From Pterobdella sp. o SKG-2022 (taxonomy: Eukaryota; Annelida; Clitellata; Hirudinida; Piscicolidae): DNA of 64,000 bases. Where the stretch lies: positions 7,877,729 through 7,941,728 of the forward strand of contig OZ038326.1 in assembly GCA_964035795.1 (NCBI GenBank), in the 5' to 3' direction. Shown here in pieces: positions 22,600 to 34,766 of this stretch (position 1 is the stretch's first letter; each line of letters begins with the position of its first letter). A program made the translations under genes and the position numbers. Under the pieces are notes generated by a model, which saw nothing but the letters and a program-made list of their open reading frames with translations, ran no database searches and was not told where the DNA came from.

Positions 22600-24079
22600 T
22601 TAGGCATAAATGTTTTTGATATGCCGCACCAGAATTGCCTTCAATTCCTCACGACCTGCATTGCCCCCTAAGTCACCAGATACCCTGCCCTCCAATGCAG
22701 TCAAGAGCTTTGAGATATTGTCCATTAAATTGAATTTATTATTATTGATTCCGTTGATATCATTGTTCTTTCCATTGTTGTTAGCGTGATTTTTATATTT
22801 TTTGTCATCACTATTAATTGATTCATTAATGTTGTTTTTACCAGAAGTATCTGATTTGTTGTTGTGATGATTCTCATGACGGTTAGTAAGTTGAGATTTA
22901 GTACTGAGTTTAACTTTTTCTCCTCCCAAAACAAACTTTTTCCCCATCACCTTACTCACCCTATCATTATTTAAGTCCATTTTCAAACCATATTTTTCAA
23001 ACCCTCTCAAATCAGAACCACCACTACTATCATCGTCGTCATTATATAAGTTTTCTATATAGTTTTCATTTGTCAATTTCATATCAGTGTTGATATCAAT
23101 AGTATTATTGGCATTATTATCATTAATAATGTGATAACTATCATTATTATTTTGACTGTTGGAAGTAAGGTGAGATGGGGGAAAATAATTGAGGTAAGCT
23201 TTGTCTTTCGAGCTTTTCACAATACCTTTATTAGCATTATTGTTGTTATTATTATTCATGATAACTTTAATATTATTATTCTTATTTATGTTACTATTAT
23301 TATTATTTATGTTGCTATTATTATTTATATTTTTATTTTCATAATTATTTATAACTTTTTTATTACTGTAATTTTTATTAGTTTTATTGTTGTTGATAAG
23401 ATTGTCATATTTATTTTGCTTTACAAAATGATTATAATTTTTTATGTTGAAGTTGTTGAAACCATCATCCTCCTCATCATCATAAGATGAAAATGCATAT
23501 GATAATGATACACCCCCAGCACCACCATCCTCATTTTCTTCATATGACCTTTCACTAATCTTCTTATTACTAGAATTAATATTATCATTGATTTCCTTTG
23601 ATCTTCTGTTATTAATTATTTTATTTGTATCATCATCTTCATCATTAATTCTATGGTCTGTGACAGAAGCATCTGTGATGTTCAATTGATCATAAAACCA
23701 TATTCATCAACAATTGCAAAGTATTATATTTATGATCCAAAAAAAACCATTGAAACATAAATTTTTAAGCTTTCACATTGTAGAAAAAACCCTTCAAAAC
23801 TGTGCCCTCAAGTACAATGAAGTGGGTCTGGATGCAATCTCAACTGAAACTAAAATAAATGATCATGTGAATTTTGAAGGCATGCAAACTTGAGGGTGTC
23901 TGTTGCAAGTGGATGATGGTTGCACGAAGACCATTGTTGATGTGCACAAGTGTTCCATTGTCCTGGTTTAACTCCATCAACTTCTGCTTCATTTCATGCC
24001 ATTTTTTTTTCAATTTTTCATATTTTCGTAAAAGTTTTTTGTAGTGTTTAATTATGTTTTTTTGGCTTTTAGAAGGAAT
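22600..24079 (-). CDS. Asn-rich coiled-coil protein (unrecognised), two 3' exons
   Basis: Two minus-strand exons join in phase 1: 24079-23890 and 23672-22600 (stop at 22600), with a 217-nt intron. The first exon follows an AG acceptor and encodes a charged helix (KHYKKLLRKYEKLKKKWHEM, then KQKLMEL) likely to form a coiled coil. It then reads NQDNGTLVHINNGLRATI. The second exon encodes about 356 residues dominated by Asn, with Asp/Lys runs, including polyAsn. It ends in a less repetitive C terminus: NLMDNISKLLTALEGRVSGD and ELKAILVRHIKNIYA, probably helical. No ATG precedes the large exon in frame, so upstream exons must exist. I do not recognise the family. Plus-strand ORFs over this region are shadows. 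Confidence 0.55.
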
Positions 24080-24354
24080 CTGTCAAAATTATCGTAGATA
24101 CTATGCTTTTTAATACATTGAAAACATTTGAATAAAATGTGCATCTCACATGATATTTTTCTTCTTTTGAGAATTTTTCATTCAAGTCAATCTTTTGAAA
24201 ACAACTTTAGGAATACGATAAAAATTAAAACACTAAATCATGAATTAAGAGACAAATTTAAAAATAAAATTACTCTTCTTTCGATATTTCATTTTCTCTC
24301 AATGATTTCTCCTGAAACTTTTCGGACTGGCATTTGCCACACATTTTAGTATTC

Positions 24355-24462
24355 ACTATCCTGTGGCTCAAAATTCGCAGTCGATTGAAACACACAGGCC
24401 ACAACCTCACAAAAATATATTTAATTGGTTGACAAAAATTCACAAAATAAATGAAAAAATTT
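24355..24462 (+). repeat. Left arm of inverted repeat bounding a composite element
   Basis: About 105 bp from TATCCTGTGGCTCAAAATTC to TTCACAAAATAAATGAA, matching the reverse complement of 27361-27470 with few differences, including CCACAACCTCACAAAAA against CAACAACCTCACAAAAA. Confidence 0.85.
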
Positions 24463-24814
24463 ATTTATTTGGGTATGATTAATCATTAAATAATATTCAT
24501 ATAAAAAATTTTGTTTTATAATAAAAATGAGTTGAGATTAAACGCTCAGAACGACGATTTATTGTAACATAGCTCATCCAGGAGTGTTCTGCTTGCGGTA
24601 ATATAGCTTACGAATTGAAGCTTGCGGTGAGTGAAAAAGCTTGAAATATTTTCTTCGTTCGACCAATACGATCTTTTTTGTTATATATATCAAATAATAT
24701 ATTTTTAAAAACATACTAATTTTTATTTTTATCCATAATTTTTATTGTTCAGTAAAATCTTAAAATACACAAAAACGACACGGAATTGTATAAAGATAAA
24801 CACAGGGTTTTAAA

Positions 24815-24880
24815 CTTTATTGAATTGCGAAGCTTTTCTAAACTAATGTCTCATCAGCAGGCAATAAACACGGAATTGTT
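24815..24880 (-). ncRNA. Hammerhead-like core, possible Penelope-type remnant
   Basis: The minus strand reads CTGATGAGACATTAGTTTAG followed by AAAAGCTTCGC. CTGATGA, a 3-bp stem with loop ATTA, and a GAAA are arranged as in a hammerhead ribozyme core, a motif known from Penelope-like elements. An extra base before GAAA and weak outer stems mean it is probably degenerate. The call is tentative. Confidence 0.3.
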
Positions 24881-25249
24881 TTTAAATATTCATTAAAGAT
24901 TAACTTTGTTTCCAGAATAGTCTGTCATAGTTTCGATCTGTGAAAATAAATCGTTAATATCGTGTTTGAAAATTTTTTAATCGGAAATTGATAATATTCA
25001 ATTTCCTGTGGGTTACTTCGACAGATCTGTTTGTGTGGTTACGAATTATCTTATTGAATATTACTTAATTGTTTTTTGAAATAGTTTGATTTTCAACAAT
25101 AATATTACTAATAACACATATGTTCTTCGATAAAATTTTAATGTTACTTGCTTCCAGACTCTTTTTTAGAATATTTTTTTCTTCTTCTGAAGGTATTTGT
25201 AAAAAAATTTCTTCTTCTTCCTAAACAATACTTTTGGAAATACTATTTT

Positions 25250-27363
25250 TTCATTATTATTATTATTTTTATTTTTATTATTATTATTATATGAAATCTA
25301 TCAAGCCTTTTGCTGAAAAAATTTTAGTAAGACGGGTTATTACTAATGACCAGAGTCTTACTAAGTCTGCCTACAGCTCCAGAACTTTCCTCAAGATTCT
25401 TGCGGTACCGAGTAATGCTGCCTTTTGAAACTCTCCCACATTTGTATTAATTTCTAATTGGTGGAGAAAGCCTATGAAGTTCTTGCTTATACTTCCAAAG
25501 ACTCCAATTACAATCGGTACCACATGCACTTATTTTTGCTGCCATAGTCTGCTAACTTTTCTTCGCAGATCCTGATACTTAACAATTTTTTCTTTTTTAT
25601 TGATTCTGCAGTCTCCAGGTACAGCAACATCCACAATCAGGCATTTTTTCTCCTTCTTGTGTAAAACGACAATGTCAGGTCGACGGGCTTCTATCATATT
25701 GTCACATTGTATATTGAAATCCCATAGCAACTTTATGTCATCATTCTTCACAGCACTATCTGGCTCATGTTCGTACCACTTTTCATTGAATTTTAATTCA
25801 TTTTTCTTACACAAGTCCCAATGAAGTCTAGTAACGTTGTCGTGACGTCTCTTGTACTCTTTTTGAGCGAGCTCCTCACATTCGCAGATTATGTGTTGAA
25901 CGGTTTCACCTTTGTTGCCGCACATTCTACACAGTGGGCTATTAGCTGTTTTATCTATATGGAATTTGAGATAGTTGGTCCTCAAGGCTTTCTCTTGCGT
26001 CGCACATAAAAGTGACTCAGTTTGGATTTACAAATCGCCTTTTCTCAGCCATTTCCAGCTTAACTTTTTGTCTACTTTTGCCAATGTATCCCTTAAGAAC
26101 TGTCCATACATTCTTTTTTCATTCCCTTTTTTTTATTCTCTCATCTTGAATATTTTTCTTCATATCTTTCACTGTGGCAATTCCTGGATTTTCAAAATCA
26201 CCTCTAGCTGCACATAAAAGTCTTTCATCGCTTTTTTTGATGTGATCCTCAAGGCTGATTTTGGCCAAGATAACAGTATTTGCCAGTCCTCGTCCGCCGA
26301 CTTTCCTTGGTTTATATAACCTATTTACATCACTTTGTGGGTGCAGTCCATTATGCATTGTGAAGAGTTTCCTTGTTTTCCCATCTATTGACTGAAGCTC
26401 AGTCTTTGTCCAACTAAGGAAAGGCGCTGAATATCTCAAAACAGGGATGGCCAAGTGTTAATACCCTTAAAAATATTCCTTCCATTCAGTTTTGTCTTAA
26501 CAATCTTCCGCACTCTTCTTTTGTATTCATTGAGAACTTTGATTTTCATTTCTTTTTTTCTGTAAATCGTCAGCTTGTAATATACCAAGTTACTTGTATC
26601 CTTCTCAATCTCTCAATGCTTTCATTACTGTGTCGTCGGGTAGCTTAATTCCATCTGATTTAACTTTTTTCCCTCTTTTCATTACTAACATTGAACACTT
26701 CTCGATACTGAATTTTATGCCGATATCTTCACTAAAAACTCTTACTGTCTGTACTAGTGAGTCGAGTTCTTCCTCGGTTTTGGCATACAGTTTGAGATCA
26801 TCCTTATAGAGTAGATGGTTGATCTTTTCCTTATTTGCAAAGCTGTAACAATGTCTTGTAGCTTTCAGTACCTGCGTTAGAGGAATGAGGGCTATGACAA
26901 ACAAAAGTGGAGATAATGAGTCTTCTTGGAAGATTCCTCTCTTTATTTCTACTTCACCTAGATTTTCATTGTTACAGGTCAATTCTACACGCCAGTTTTT
27001 CATTTCGGATTGCAAGAAGGTTATCAGTTTTTTATTCAGCCCAAGTGAATAAAGGCAGTCTATTATCCAGGAGTGGGGCAGCATATCGAACGCTTTTTGG
27101 TAATCAATCCAGCCCATTGATGGATTTTTCTTTTTCGTTTTTACCTCTTTCAGTATAATCTTGTCTATGGATAACTGATCTCCTGTTCTTCTGCTTTTTC
27201 TTCTGCATCCTTTTTGTTCTTCTGGGAGAAATGGGTTGTTTTTCAAAAAGGCGTAGATCTCATCTGTTAGTAACGCTGTCAATATTTTCCAACATAATGG
27301 TAGGCATGTAAATGGCCTATAGTTGCTTGCAACCGTTTCTTTTGATTTATCTTTTTGTATCAA
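25250..27363 (-). mobile_element. LINE with RT, zinc knuckle and restriction-like endonuclease (R2/R4-like group)
   Basis: Minus-strand element, 5' truncated at about 27361. The RT ORF (27363-26605) has SNYRPFTCLPLCWKILTALL, LPEEQKGCRRKSRRTGDQL, GWIDYQKAFDMLPHSWII, SLSPLLFVI and the catalytic YKDDLKLY. A second block (26454-26119) has AIPVLRYSAPFLSWTKTEL, DVNRLYKPRKVGGRGLANT. The third (25985-25530) has a CCHC knuckle CRMCGNKGETVQHIICEC and the PD-D/ExK-type nuclease motif RPDIVVLHKKEKKCLIVDV. Reading continues, with a shifted frame, through VHVVPIVIGVFGSISKNF and LLGTARILRKVLEL to about 25370. An (ATT)-rich tract at 25252-25290 fits a 3' tail. Frameshifts separate the blocks, so it is inactive. 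This architecture belongs to site-preferring LINEs such as R2, R4/Dong and NeSL. Confidence 0.88.
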
Positions 27364-27470
27364 AATTCATTTATTTTGTGAATTTTTGTCAACCAATCAA
27401 ATATGTTTTTGTGAGGTTGTTGCTTGTGTGTTTTTAATCGACTGCGCATTTTGAACCACAGGATAATAAA
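27361..27470 (-). repeat. Right arm of inverted repeat bounding a composite element
   Basis: Reverse-complement partner of 24355-24462. It begins exactly where the LINE's recognisable coding sequence stops (CAAAATTCATTTATTTTGTG...), so the LINE's 5' truncation point abuts the repeat. Confidence 0.85.
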
Positions 27471-27606
27471 CACTCACATTTTAAACCTAGCTGATATGGT
27501 AAACTAAAAGCTTACTTCTCACAAAGACCTCGTGGCTATATTGAGTAAAAATATTTGGGAAACTGTAATTTGTAATTTTGGTAAATTTCATGAAAACAAA
27601 TAAAAA

Positions 27607-27837
27607 TTAATTTTCTATATTTTTACTATTTCGAATATTTTTGGGTTTTTTTTCTGGTGAATACTGCAACAGTTTGGTAGAAGATGAAACTATATCAGCT
27701 GCCGCGTCATTCTTCATCAAAAATGATAAGAAAATTTGAAATAATATAATTTCATCTACTTTTGAAAAAAGTGAAAACTTGGAAACTGTGTTCAACACAC
27801 ACGGAGAATGATTCTTTCACCAGCTGCATGCATCTGT
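27607..27837 (-). CDS. Unrecognised small protein, last two exons
   Basis: Minus-strand exons ending at 27779 (GTTTTC donor) and at 27711-27607 are separated by a 67-nt intron and join in phase 0. The reading is CMQLVKESFSVCVEHSFQ then NDAAADIVSSSTKLLQYSPE and KKPKNIRNSKNIEN stop. The upstream limit of the first exon is uncertain; an AG acceptor lies just upstream. The second half has codon content unlike the AT-rich surroundings. The family is not recognised. Confidence 0.4.
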
Positions 27838-27839
27838 CA

Positions 27840-28965
27840 ATGGAGCCAGTCTTGATAAATAAAAATCATTTCTGATATTTTGATTTTAAAAAATTATTTT
27901 TTTCGAAATCTATTTTTAATCATCAAATTTTTTGAAAAAATAGGCTAATTAATTTAAAATGCTCCTTTACAACGCAATTTGATCAAATTTTGAAGACTCC
28001 CATAAGATTTGCTTTTTTCATGATTTGAACTTTGAACAAATTTTTTTGCTAGCAAAGCAACCGGCCCAGGAATTTGTGTTGAGAGCACTTAACTATAACT
28101 AACAAGACTGTAAGTGCACGTTTCCAATGTAATCCATCCATCGAAGAGCTCCATCCAGCATCAAATAGCATCAAAAAGATTTCTAGTTTTTATTGGTAAA
28201 TAACTGAAATCAAATGTAGATATTATAAAAACATAAAAAAAAACAAAAAATAACTATCAACTTCTCTCCAGCATGCAGACACACAATTCCATTTAATCAG
28301 ACATCGACTGTACATAATGTCTGGTTATTAATTCCACTCCATTAATCCAGATGACAATGCGGCACTTGCATTCTCGCAGCAAATTGATCGCCATTATTCA
28401 CGTCTGCAACCATGACTGACAACATCACCCTGGGATTAAACACAACACCCCATCACTTTATATCTCCATTTGTCATACCCCCTTCAAACACATTCAACGG
28501 CTGCATGCCTCTGATGTTGACAATCATGAAGAGATATAAAATTATTGCAATTATGCATTTAAATATTAAGGTCATACCAATCAATATTATATTTCAACCA
28601 TAGCTGATCAAATAATTCTTGCGACAAATATAAAAATTATGGTAACTTTACTACTGAATTCCAATTAATGCTTTAAAAAACCCTTGTATTTTAATTGTTA
28701 TATTTTTGATTCATTTTAGTGAAAAAAAATTTAATTTTGAAATTTTTGATTTTGAACGAACATCTTCAAAATTTTCTAGCTTTAAAGCAACTTCCAACCC
28801 TTCTTGCCATCATGAGCCACCTCACAATTTTAAGTGATTCAAAAACAAAACGCAATAATTTTTTATGAATTTTATTGCAGTGGCGTTGATTCGAATGGCT
28901 TTTAGACCCAAAAAATAGGCCTGATGAAGTTGGTGTGGTATGGTTGTAATCATGGTTTTGGTCTG
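27840..28965. other. Intergenic, no gene seen
   Basis: AT-rich sequence. Short open stretches at 28140-28060 (minus) and 28412-28603 (plus) are not convincing. Confidence 0.4.
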
Positions 28966-28969
28966 GTAG

Positions 28970-29100
28970 AAATTTTGATGGTGGTTGTGGTCTGCTAGGA
29001 GTGTGGTGGTGGGTGTGGTCTGGTAGGAGTGTGGTGGTGGGTGTGGTCTGGTAGGGGTGTGGTGGTGGGTGTGGTCTGCTAGCGGTGTGGTGGTGGGATT
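28970..29100. repeat. G/T-rich minisatellite, about 30-bp unit
   Basis: Four or so diverged units of the type GTGGTGGTGGGTGTGGTCTG followed by GTAGGAGT. G-rich on the plus strand. Confidence 0.85.
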
Positions 29101-31997
29101 GCGTTCTCCACTATCAAGCAATTATTTAAAAGCTGAAAGATAATGGCTACTTTGGTATACTTCAAGTAATAGAATTCCGTACTGAGGCATTCAATTAAAG
29201 TTCCGTTTTTATTCAGCTTGCCAAAATTTCATGAAACCACTGTCATGAGACTGCAAGATTATACTTGGTTGAACTCAAGATCACATGATGCAGATGGGTT
29301 TATCGATGGGTGCCGCTTCGAGTCCAAATGAATGTTTTAATTTCAACAAATATTTCCTATATAAAACTATAACAGATAGCAAAGTTGCATTAAAGTTATG
29401 TATATTGGACCTTATCACTTTTTATTCAAATGTCGCATCGGGGTTGGTAATGTAGCTGTAGATTGACCACCATTGAGTTTGGCAAAACAATGGCCAACTT
29501 ATCCGTTTAAAATCAAGATCATCACTCAACATGGACCAGATGATCGACCACAAGTCCCCTCACCTCAAATCGATGCTGAAAAATGACAATCGGCTAAGTT
29601 TCAAATTTCACATTTTTTCAATATGCGTGATTTATCCAACCCTGCTAACCTCTTTCAACCTTTTTCGATTTTATGAAATGAGCAGTTATTTAAAGCTTTT
29701 GCGAATTTTTTCATCAACCCTTTCACTACTCACACCCTTCAACACATCCTTTTGAGATCTTTCTATATGTCTCTATTCATGGCATTTCTAACAATAATTG
29801 TATAATGCTCTGTCTTTATTTTTTTGAAAAAATCTTTCCCAAATAAAATAATTTTAAGTCGGTTTGCTGACTTATCCATCCTAGATCAGCGAGCCCAGAG
29901 ACATCCACCTGATCTTCCATGGTATCCACTCTATTAACATCAGAATTGAGAAGAGCATTTGGGAAAAAAACGTTGATGTTGCTGATTTTTTCGAAAAAGC
30001 TTCTATTTCATTATTTTTTTAGCTTAAGCTTTTCTAGTCAATAAATCCCAATGTATGAATTTATCCTTCCAGGTCGTTAATTTTTCATTCAGTTTATTTG
30101 GAAATATTTGAGGGTTTACATCAAAACTTTTTGAAAAAAAAAAGATTTTTTGCATAATCTTGAAGTTGGGGGCTTAAGCCTCAAATTAGTGTTAGTGGCT
30201 AAAAAGTCTGTGAAAAATGGCAAGTAATTCTAATGTTTCAAAGTTGAATTTTACCAAATATTTTTGTGTTTTGCTGTTGTAAATATCAAAATAAAAATTC
30301 CATGCAGAAACATGAAGTGGCGAAATCCTCAGTAATTTGTCGATCGCTTTGAGAAAAAAGTTCAACTTTACGTCACAACCTTCCAAAAAAAACTTTTGAA
30401 GGCAGGATTCTCTTAAGGAATAAACTCAAATAATTCAAGGCAATCTCAGATGCATAATAATTTTTCTCGTGTACTTTTTTCATTCACTCGCGAGATCAAG
30501 TAGCATTATAAATAGCGCCCCCTACACACACACACTCATTTTAATCCCACCCATTGACTATTACGCTTTGACAACCCCTTTAAAACATGCAATGCGGCAA
30601 TTCTTGAAAACTTGTATGTTAGACACATAAGCACGAGCATTTTCGGGCATTTCTCTCTTGCAAACATAACTCAATAAATTCATACATTCCCATAAATAAT
30701 TTAATACAAAAAATGCTTTTGCTTTTAAACATATCGGCGTACCGTAAATTAAGAAAGTTCACAAAGTTGTTGAGAAAAACCAGGACCCATCAGGGTCTTG
30801 TATCCCCTCTCAGGCTCCACTTCCAAACAGTTCTAGAAGTATTTATTCCATAAGACTTTAATTAACTAATTTTAAAATGCTTCAATTAAATAAAAGATTT
30901 CTTCGACGAATATTTCGAGTGAAAAACAATTAAGTCTTGAAACGAGCAAGCACACGATCATTGACGCAGTCCTCGATGTGCATAGAATTGTTCCCAGCCC
31001 CTGGACTCTCATTTCAACCCTCACAAACCACCAATTCCTGCCAACCCTACAAATAAGATTCTTCAACATCACATTCGAAAGATTATTCCTTTCATTTATA
31101 TCTTAGGCTTTTTGTTTGCTTGCAAGTGTAATCATCCTCGTGCATATAGGACACATATATATATTGCGAGAATATATTTCTGGGGTATGTCGCGCAGTGA
31201 TGTGGTCGTATTTGATAGATATTCCTTCTCTGCATAAGAGATTAAGCAGTGTACTAAGATTTTCACAAGAAGTCTGCACTATATTTAAAAGAGAGTGAGA
31301 GCATGTATTGAAGTAATGATAAAGCTGTTGTGTTTACAGTTGTTCTGGGGATATGATTTTGAAACATGGCGTTGAAAAAGTAGATTAAAAAAAGTTGCAT
31401 CCTTCTCGAAACTTCCGATCACTAGTGGGTGTTCCATTTTTTAGTGAATTAAAAATAATTTAATAATTTTGAGAATTTTAAAATAAAATGTTTGTAAAAT
31501 TATTGAATACTTCCCATCAAGCTACAATCTCGTTTAAATGGCTTTGACATGCACTAACTTTAAATGTTCGTCATTTTCTGGAAAAACAACTGTTCCCAAA
31601 CCATCACTCACTTCCTTAATGTTGATCATGAAATGATATCAAATATTCTTATATTCAAATTCATTTTTAACTTCGATAGACATATTTTATAAATTTTTTC
31701 ATTATTTAGAGCACACTGACAAGTCAATAACTGCATCGCCAGCTGGTGCTGTCAGGATATTGAGACCAAAATTTATAGAAACTAAATTTAATTCTTCAGC
31801 CACCAAACCGGTTTTAGAATAAATTTCCTTATTCGTCAGCATTGCTTTATTTCTTGAAAAGGCGGATTAGTGATGAAATATTTCAATCAAGCACCAAAAA
31901 TTAATTTAAATTTGAAACAGAAAATGAGTTCGAAAATATAAAATGAGCATCAGCATGAGCATTTTAAATCATCAAGGCGGGCTTATAAATAATAAAA
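29101..31997. other. Intergenic, no gene seen
   Basis: Mostly AT-rich. An open plus-strand stretch near 30890-31110 (contains VPSPWTLISTLTNHQFLP) has better composition, but no splice context or family match that I can defend. Confidence 0.4.
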
Positions 31998-32316
31998 CCT
32001 GCATTTGCCACTGATAACCTGCATTTTGCCACTGATAACCTGCATTCTGGCACAGGTGATCTGCATTTTGCCACTGATAACCTGCATTCTGGTACAGGTG
32101 ATCTGCATTTGCCACTGATAACCTGCATTCTGGCACAGGTGATCTGCATTTTGCCACTGGTAACATGCATTTGCCACTGATAACCTACATTCTGGCACAG
32201 GTGATCTGCATTTTGCCACTGGTAACATGCATTTGCCACTGATAACCTGCATTCTGGCACAGGTGATGTGCATTTTGCCACTTGTAACCTGCATTTTGCC
32301 ACTGGTGACCTGCATT
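31998..32316. repeat. Minisatellite of two alternating 21-bp units
   Basis: About 15 units alternate between CATTTTGCCACTGATAACCT and CATTCTGGCACAGGTGATCT (each plus G), with 19-bp variants lacking TT. Higher-order groups of the two unit types recur. ORFs here are artefacts of the repeat. Confidence 0.95.
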
Positions 32317-33530
32317 AAGAATAGTAGCAAGATAACATCGTCTCTCTCGCAGAATACTTTCAGTAAAAAGTGCAGTCATAAAAGAAGTCTACTCAGCGTT
32401 GTTGCTTCGTCATTATAGTTCACCTTGCAACTCAGCCACTCAACTTTTCTTAATAAATTTTTTGTTTGAATTATCAAGAGTTTGCTTGAGGAAGTATGAA
32501 AAATGCCTTTTGAGTTCACACAAATCGTATGCGACTTAGTTTTGATCGGCATGAAAAGTTTCTATAAAAAAATGAAATTTTATAAATCTTTGAAATTTGA
32601 AAGTTTACAAAGGATCTTGAAAGCGGAGAGAGGCATAAAAACATCAACCTTCGAGAGGTCTCTTTTTTACTTCTTTATTAAAAACACCAACATGAGCCTT
32701 TTTTGATCTTAATGTCTTTTCTTTATAGCACTTTACATGGGAACTCTTCAATAAAAATATTTCGAAAATATTTTTGAGTTCTGAAACATCGAATGACAAC
32801 ATCAAATTATTTTAATAAATTTGGGACCAAATAAATCTTTCAAAATGAAGAAGTTTTCTTTCAATGAGCGCCAGGCAACTTCACCATATGATGACGTTGT
32901 TAGTGAGTCTGCTTCCAACCCTAGTTTAAACCTTTTATAACTCTGTGGATATGTCCCGTGCGCAGCAAACCATTTTGAAACTAATTCGGACCCCTCAAAG
33001 TTACTTTTCAACTTTGATAGGAGGAGACCAGGACAAAATTAATTTCCAGTCAGCTCAGGAAACTCTGAAGCTTTTCTTGTGATTTTGTCAAAGAAACTTG
33101 ATTAATGGAAAAGTAACAGAATAAAACACCAACCTCCTTCTAATGAGTTCTTTGCATTTTCTATTCGACGTAGGTGACTCAGTTATATACACAAATAAAG
33201 CATCATTTCAATTGAATTGTGAGACCTCCAATACGGCCACTGATCTGAGCATCAGAGCTTCATGTTTGCATGGAAACACCAAGTCACAAAAACGAAAAAT
33301 GGAATCTCAGAATATTAAAAAGATATTAACATTAGGAACAACTTTCAGAAGAACTCGAGTACAAGTGTCACCATGGCTTCATGGTATCGAGTCTCAACAC
33401 ATGTGTCCCCAGACCTTACAGTCTTGTCTTTGAGAGCCTCAGTGATGGACTTTCCAAAATTTTATTCGTCTTGTTTGTTTTGTTCTTATAACTTTTAGAA
33501 TATTTTTCAGCATTGTTTTTTTCTGCATTT
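32317..33530. other. Intergenic, no gene seen
   Basis: The open stretch 33143-33433 has no recognised domain. Confidence 0.4.
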
Positions 33531-33738
<208 letters not shown>

Positions 33739-34621
33739 ATTTGAAAGCAGTGATGCGTGACAGGATGGTTTGAACTTTTCTCAAAGCTTTTGCCGTATCA
33801 GTTATGAGATTTATATCTTTTAAAGCATTTTTGAAATTGTCTCCACAAAACATTTTTTCTACTTTTCTAATTTTATTAAAAAACTGCATCAGCTCCAAGG
33901 TTTTGAGGAGGGCTGTCTTTGTGAAGATTTTGTCGAGATGAACAGATTATTTCCATAAAATTTGTTTCGAGTTCCAGTTTTGATATTTTTGTGAAAAGTT
34001 TCAAATTTGGTTGTGCTCAAATGATAATGTAGCATCGTTTTGCTTCATATAGGTTCCAATTGACACTTATGCTCTTTTAAGACTCAAGATAAAATAGACT
34101 TTTAGAAACAAAATAAAATTTTACTTCATATCTTTCGTTTTAATTTTGAAATAATTTTTATTAAACATTAACTCCTTTCTCCAAAAATAAAAACCTTAAA
34201 ATCCTTCCAAAAAGTCTGGAACCCCATAGCATGCTGCGGTGAGGGATGGTGTTTGGTTGATTATCTGTTGTTTTAGCTTTAAGGACTGAAGATTAAATTA
34301 AAAGAATTTCCTTGCTGAGATCACCGATTGTAACGTGCAAATAGCCCTACTTCCTCACCTTGATCGTCCTTTTATTCGTCAAATCAACGCCATACTAATA
34401 AAGAATTAAATGCCACTTTTAATGCACTTCTGCACACAACAAACAAGGAACAGCCCAGATAACCTCCTACATAAAATACCCTGATTAATCAGAAGTCTTC
34501 GTGACGTCATCAAATCATCTTATAGCGGATTACATTATAAGGCTTTTGCCTGGCAAATAATTACTCTTTATCGATGACCAGTAGATGTATAAAGTTGACA
34601 TGGTTTGAATGGCAGTAAGTG

Positions 34622-34766
34622 TGGAAGAGATGTTGAGGCAACAGTTGTTGTGTAGAAAAGATGTTAAGGCAGCAATTGTTTTGTGGAAAGAGTGTTGAGG
34701 CAAAAGTTGTTGTGTAGAGGGGATATTGAAGCAACAGTTGTTGTGAAGAGGGGACGTAAAAGCAAC
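34622..34766. repeat. 31-bp minisatellite
   Basis: About 4.6 units of TGGAAGAGATGTTGAGGCAA followed by CAGTTGTTGTG, exact 31-bp spacing with substitutions. Confidence 0.9.

Noticed and set aside
23131..23490. Ile-rich membrane-like ORF on the plus strand
   Set aside because: Antisense shadow of the Asn-rich coding exon (AAT/ATT).
30890..31110. Neuroligin-like exon relic (VPSPWTLI resembling SPSPWSIV of exon 5)
   Set aside because: The match is a few residues around a shared CCCAGCCCCTGG; no splice sites or neighbouring exons support it.
31964..32330. Several overlapping ORFs with repeated CRLSVA/NADHLCQ words
   Set aside because: All are frames of the 21-bp minisatellite.
33300..33433. Esterase-like W-G-CPQ pattern (SPWLHGIESQHMCPQ)
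   Set aside because: Spacing and flanks do not fit the esterase motif, and it lies in the wrong order relative to the other suspected relic.
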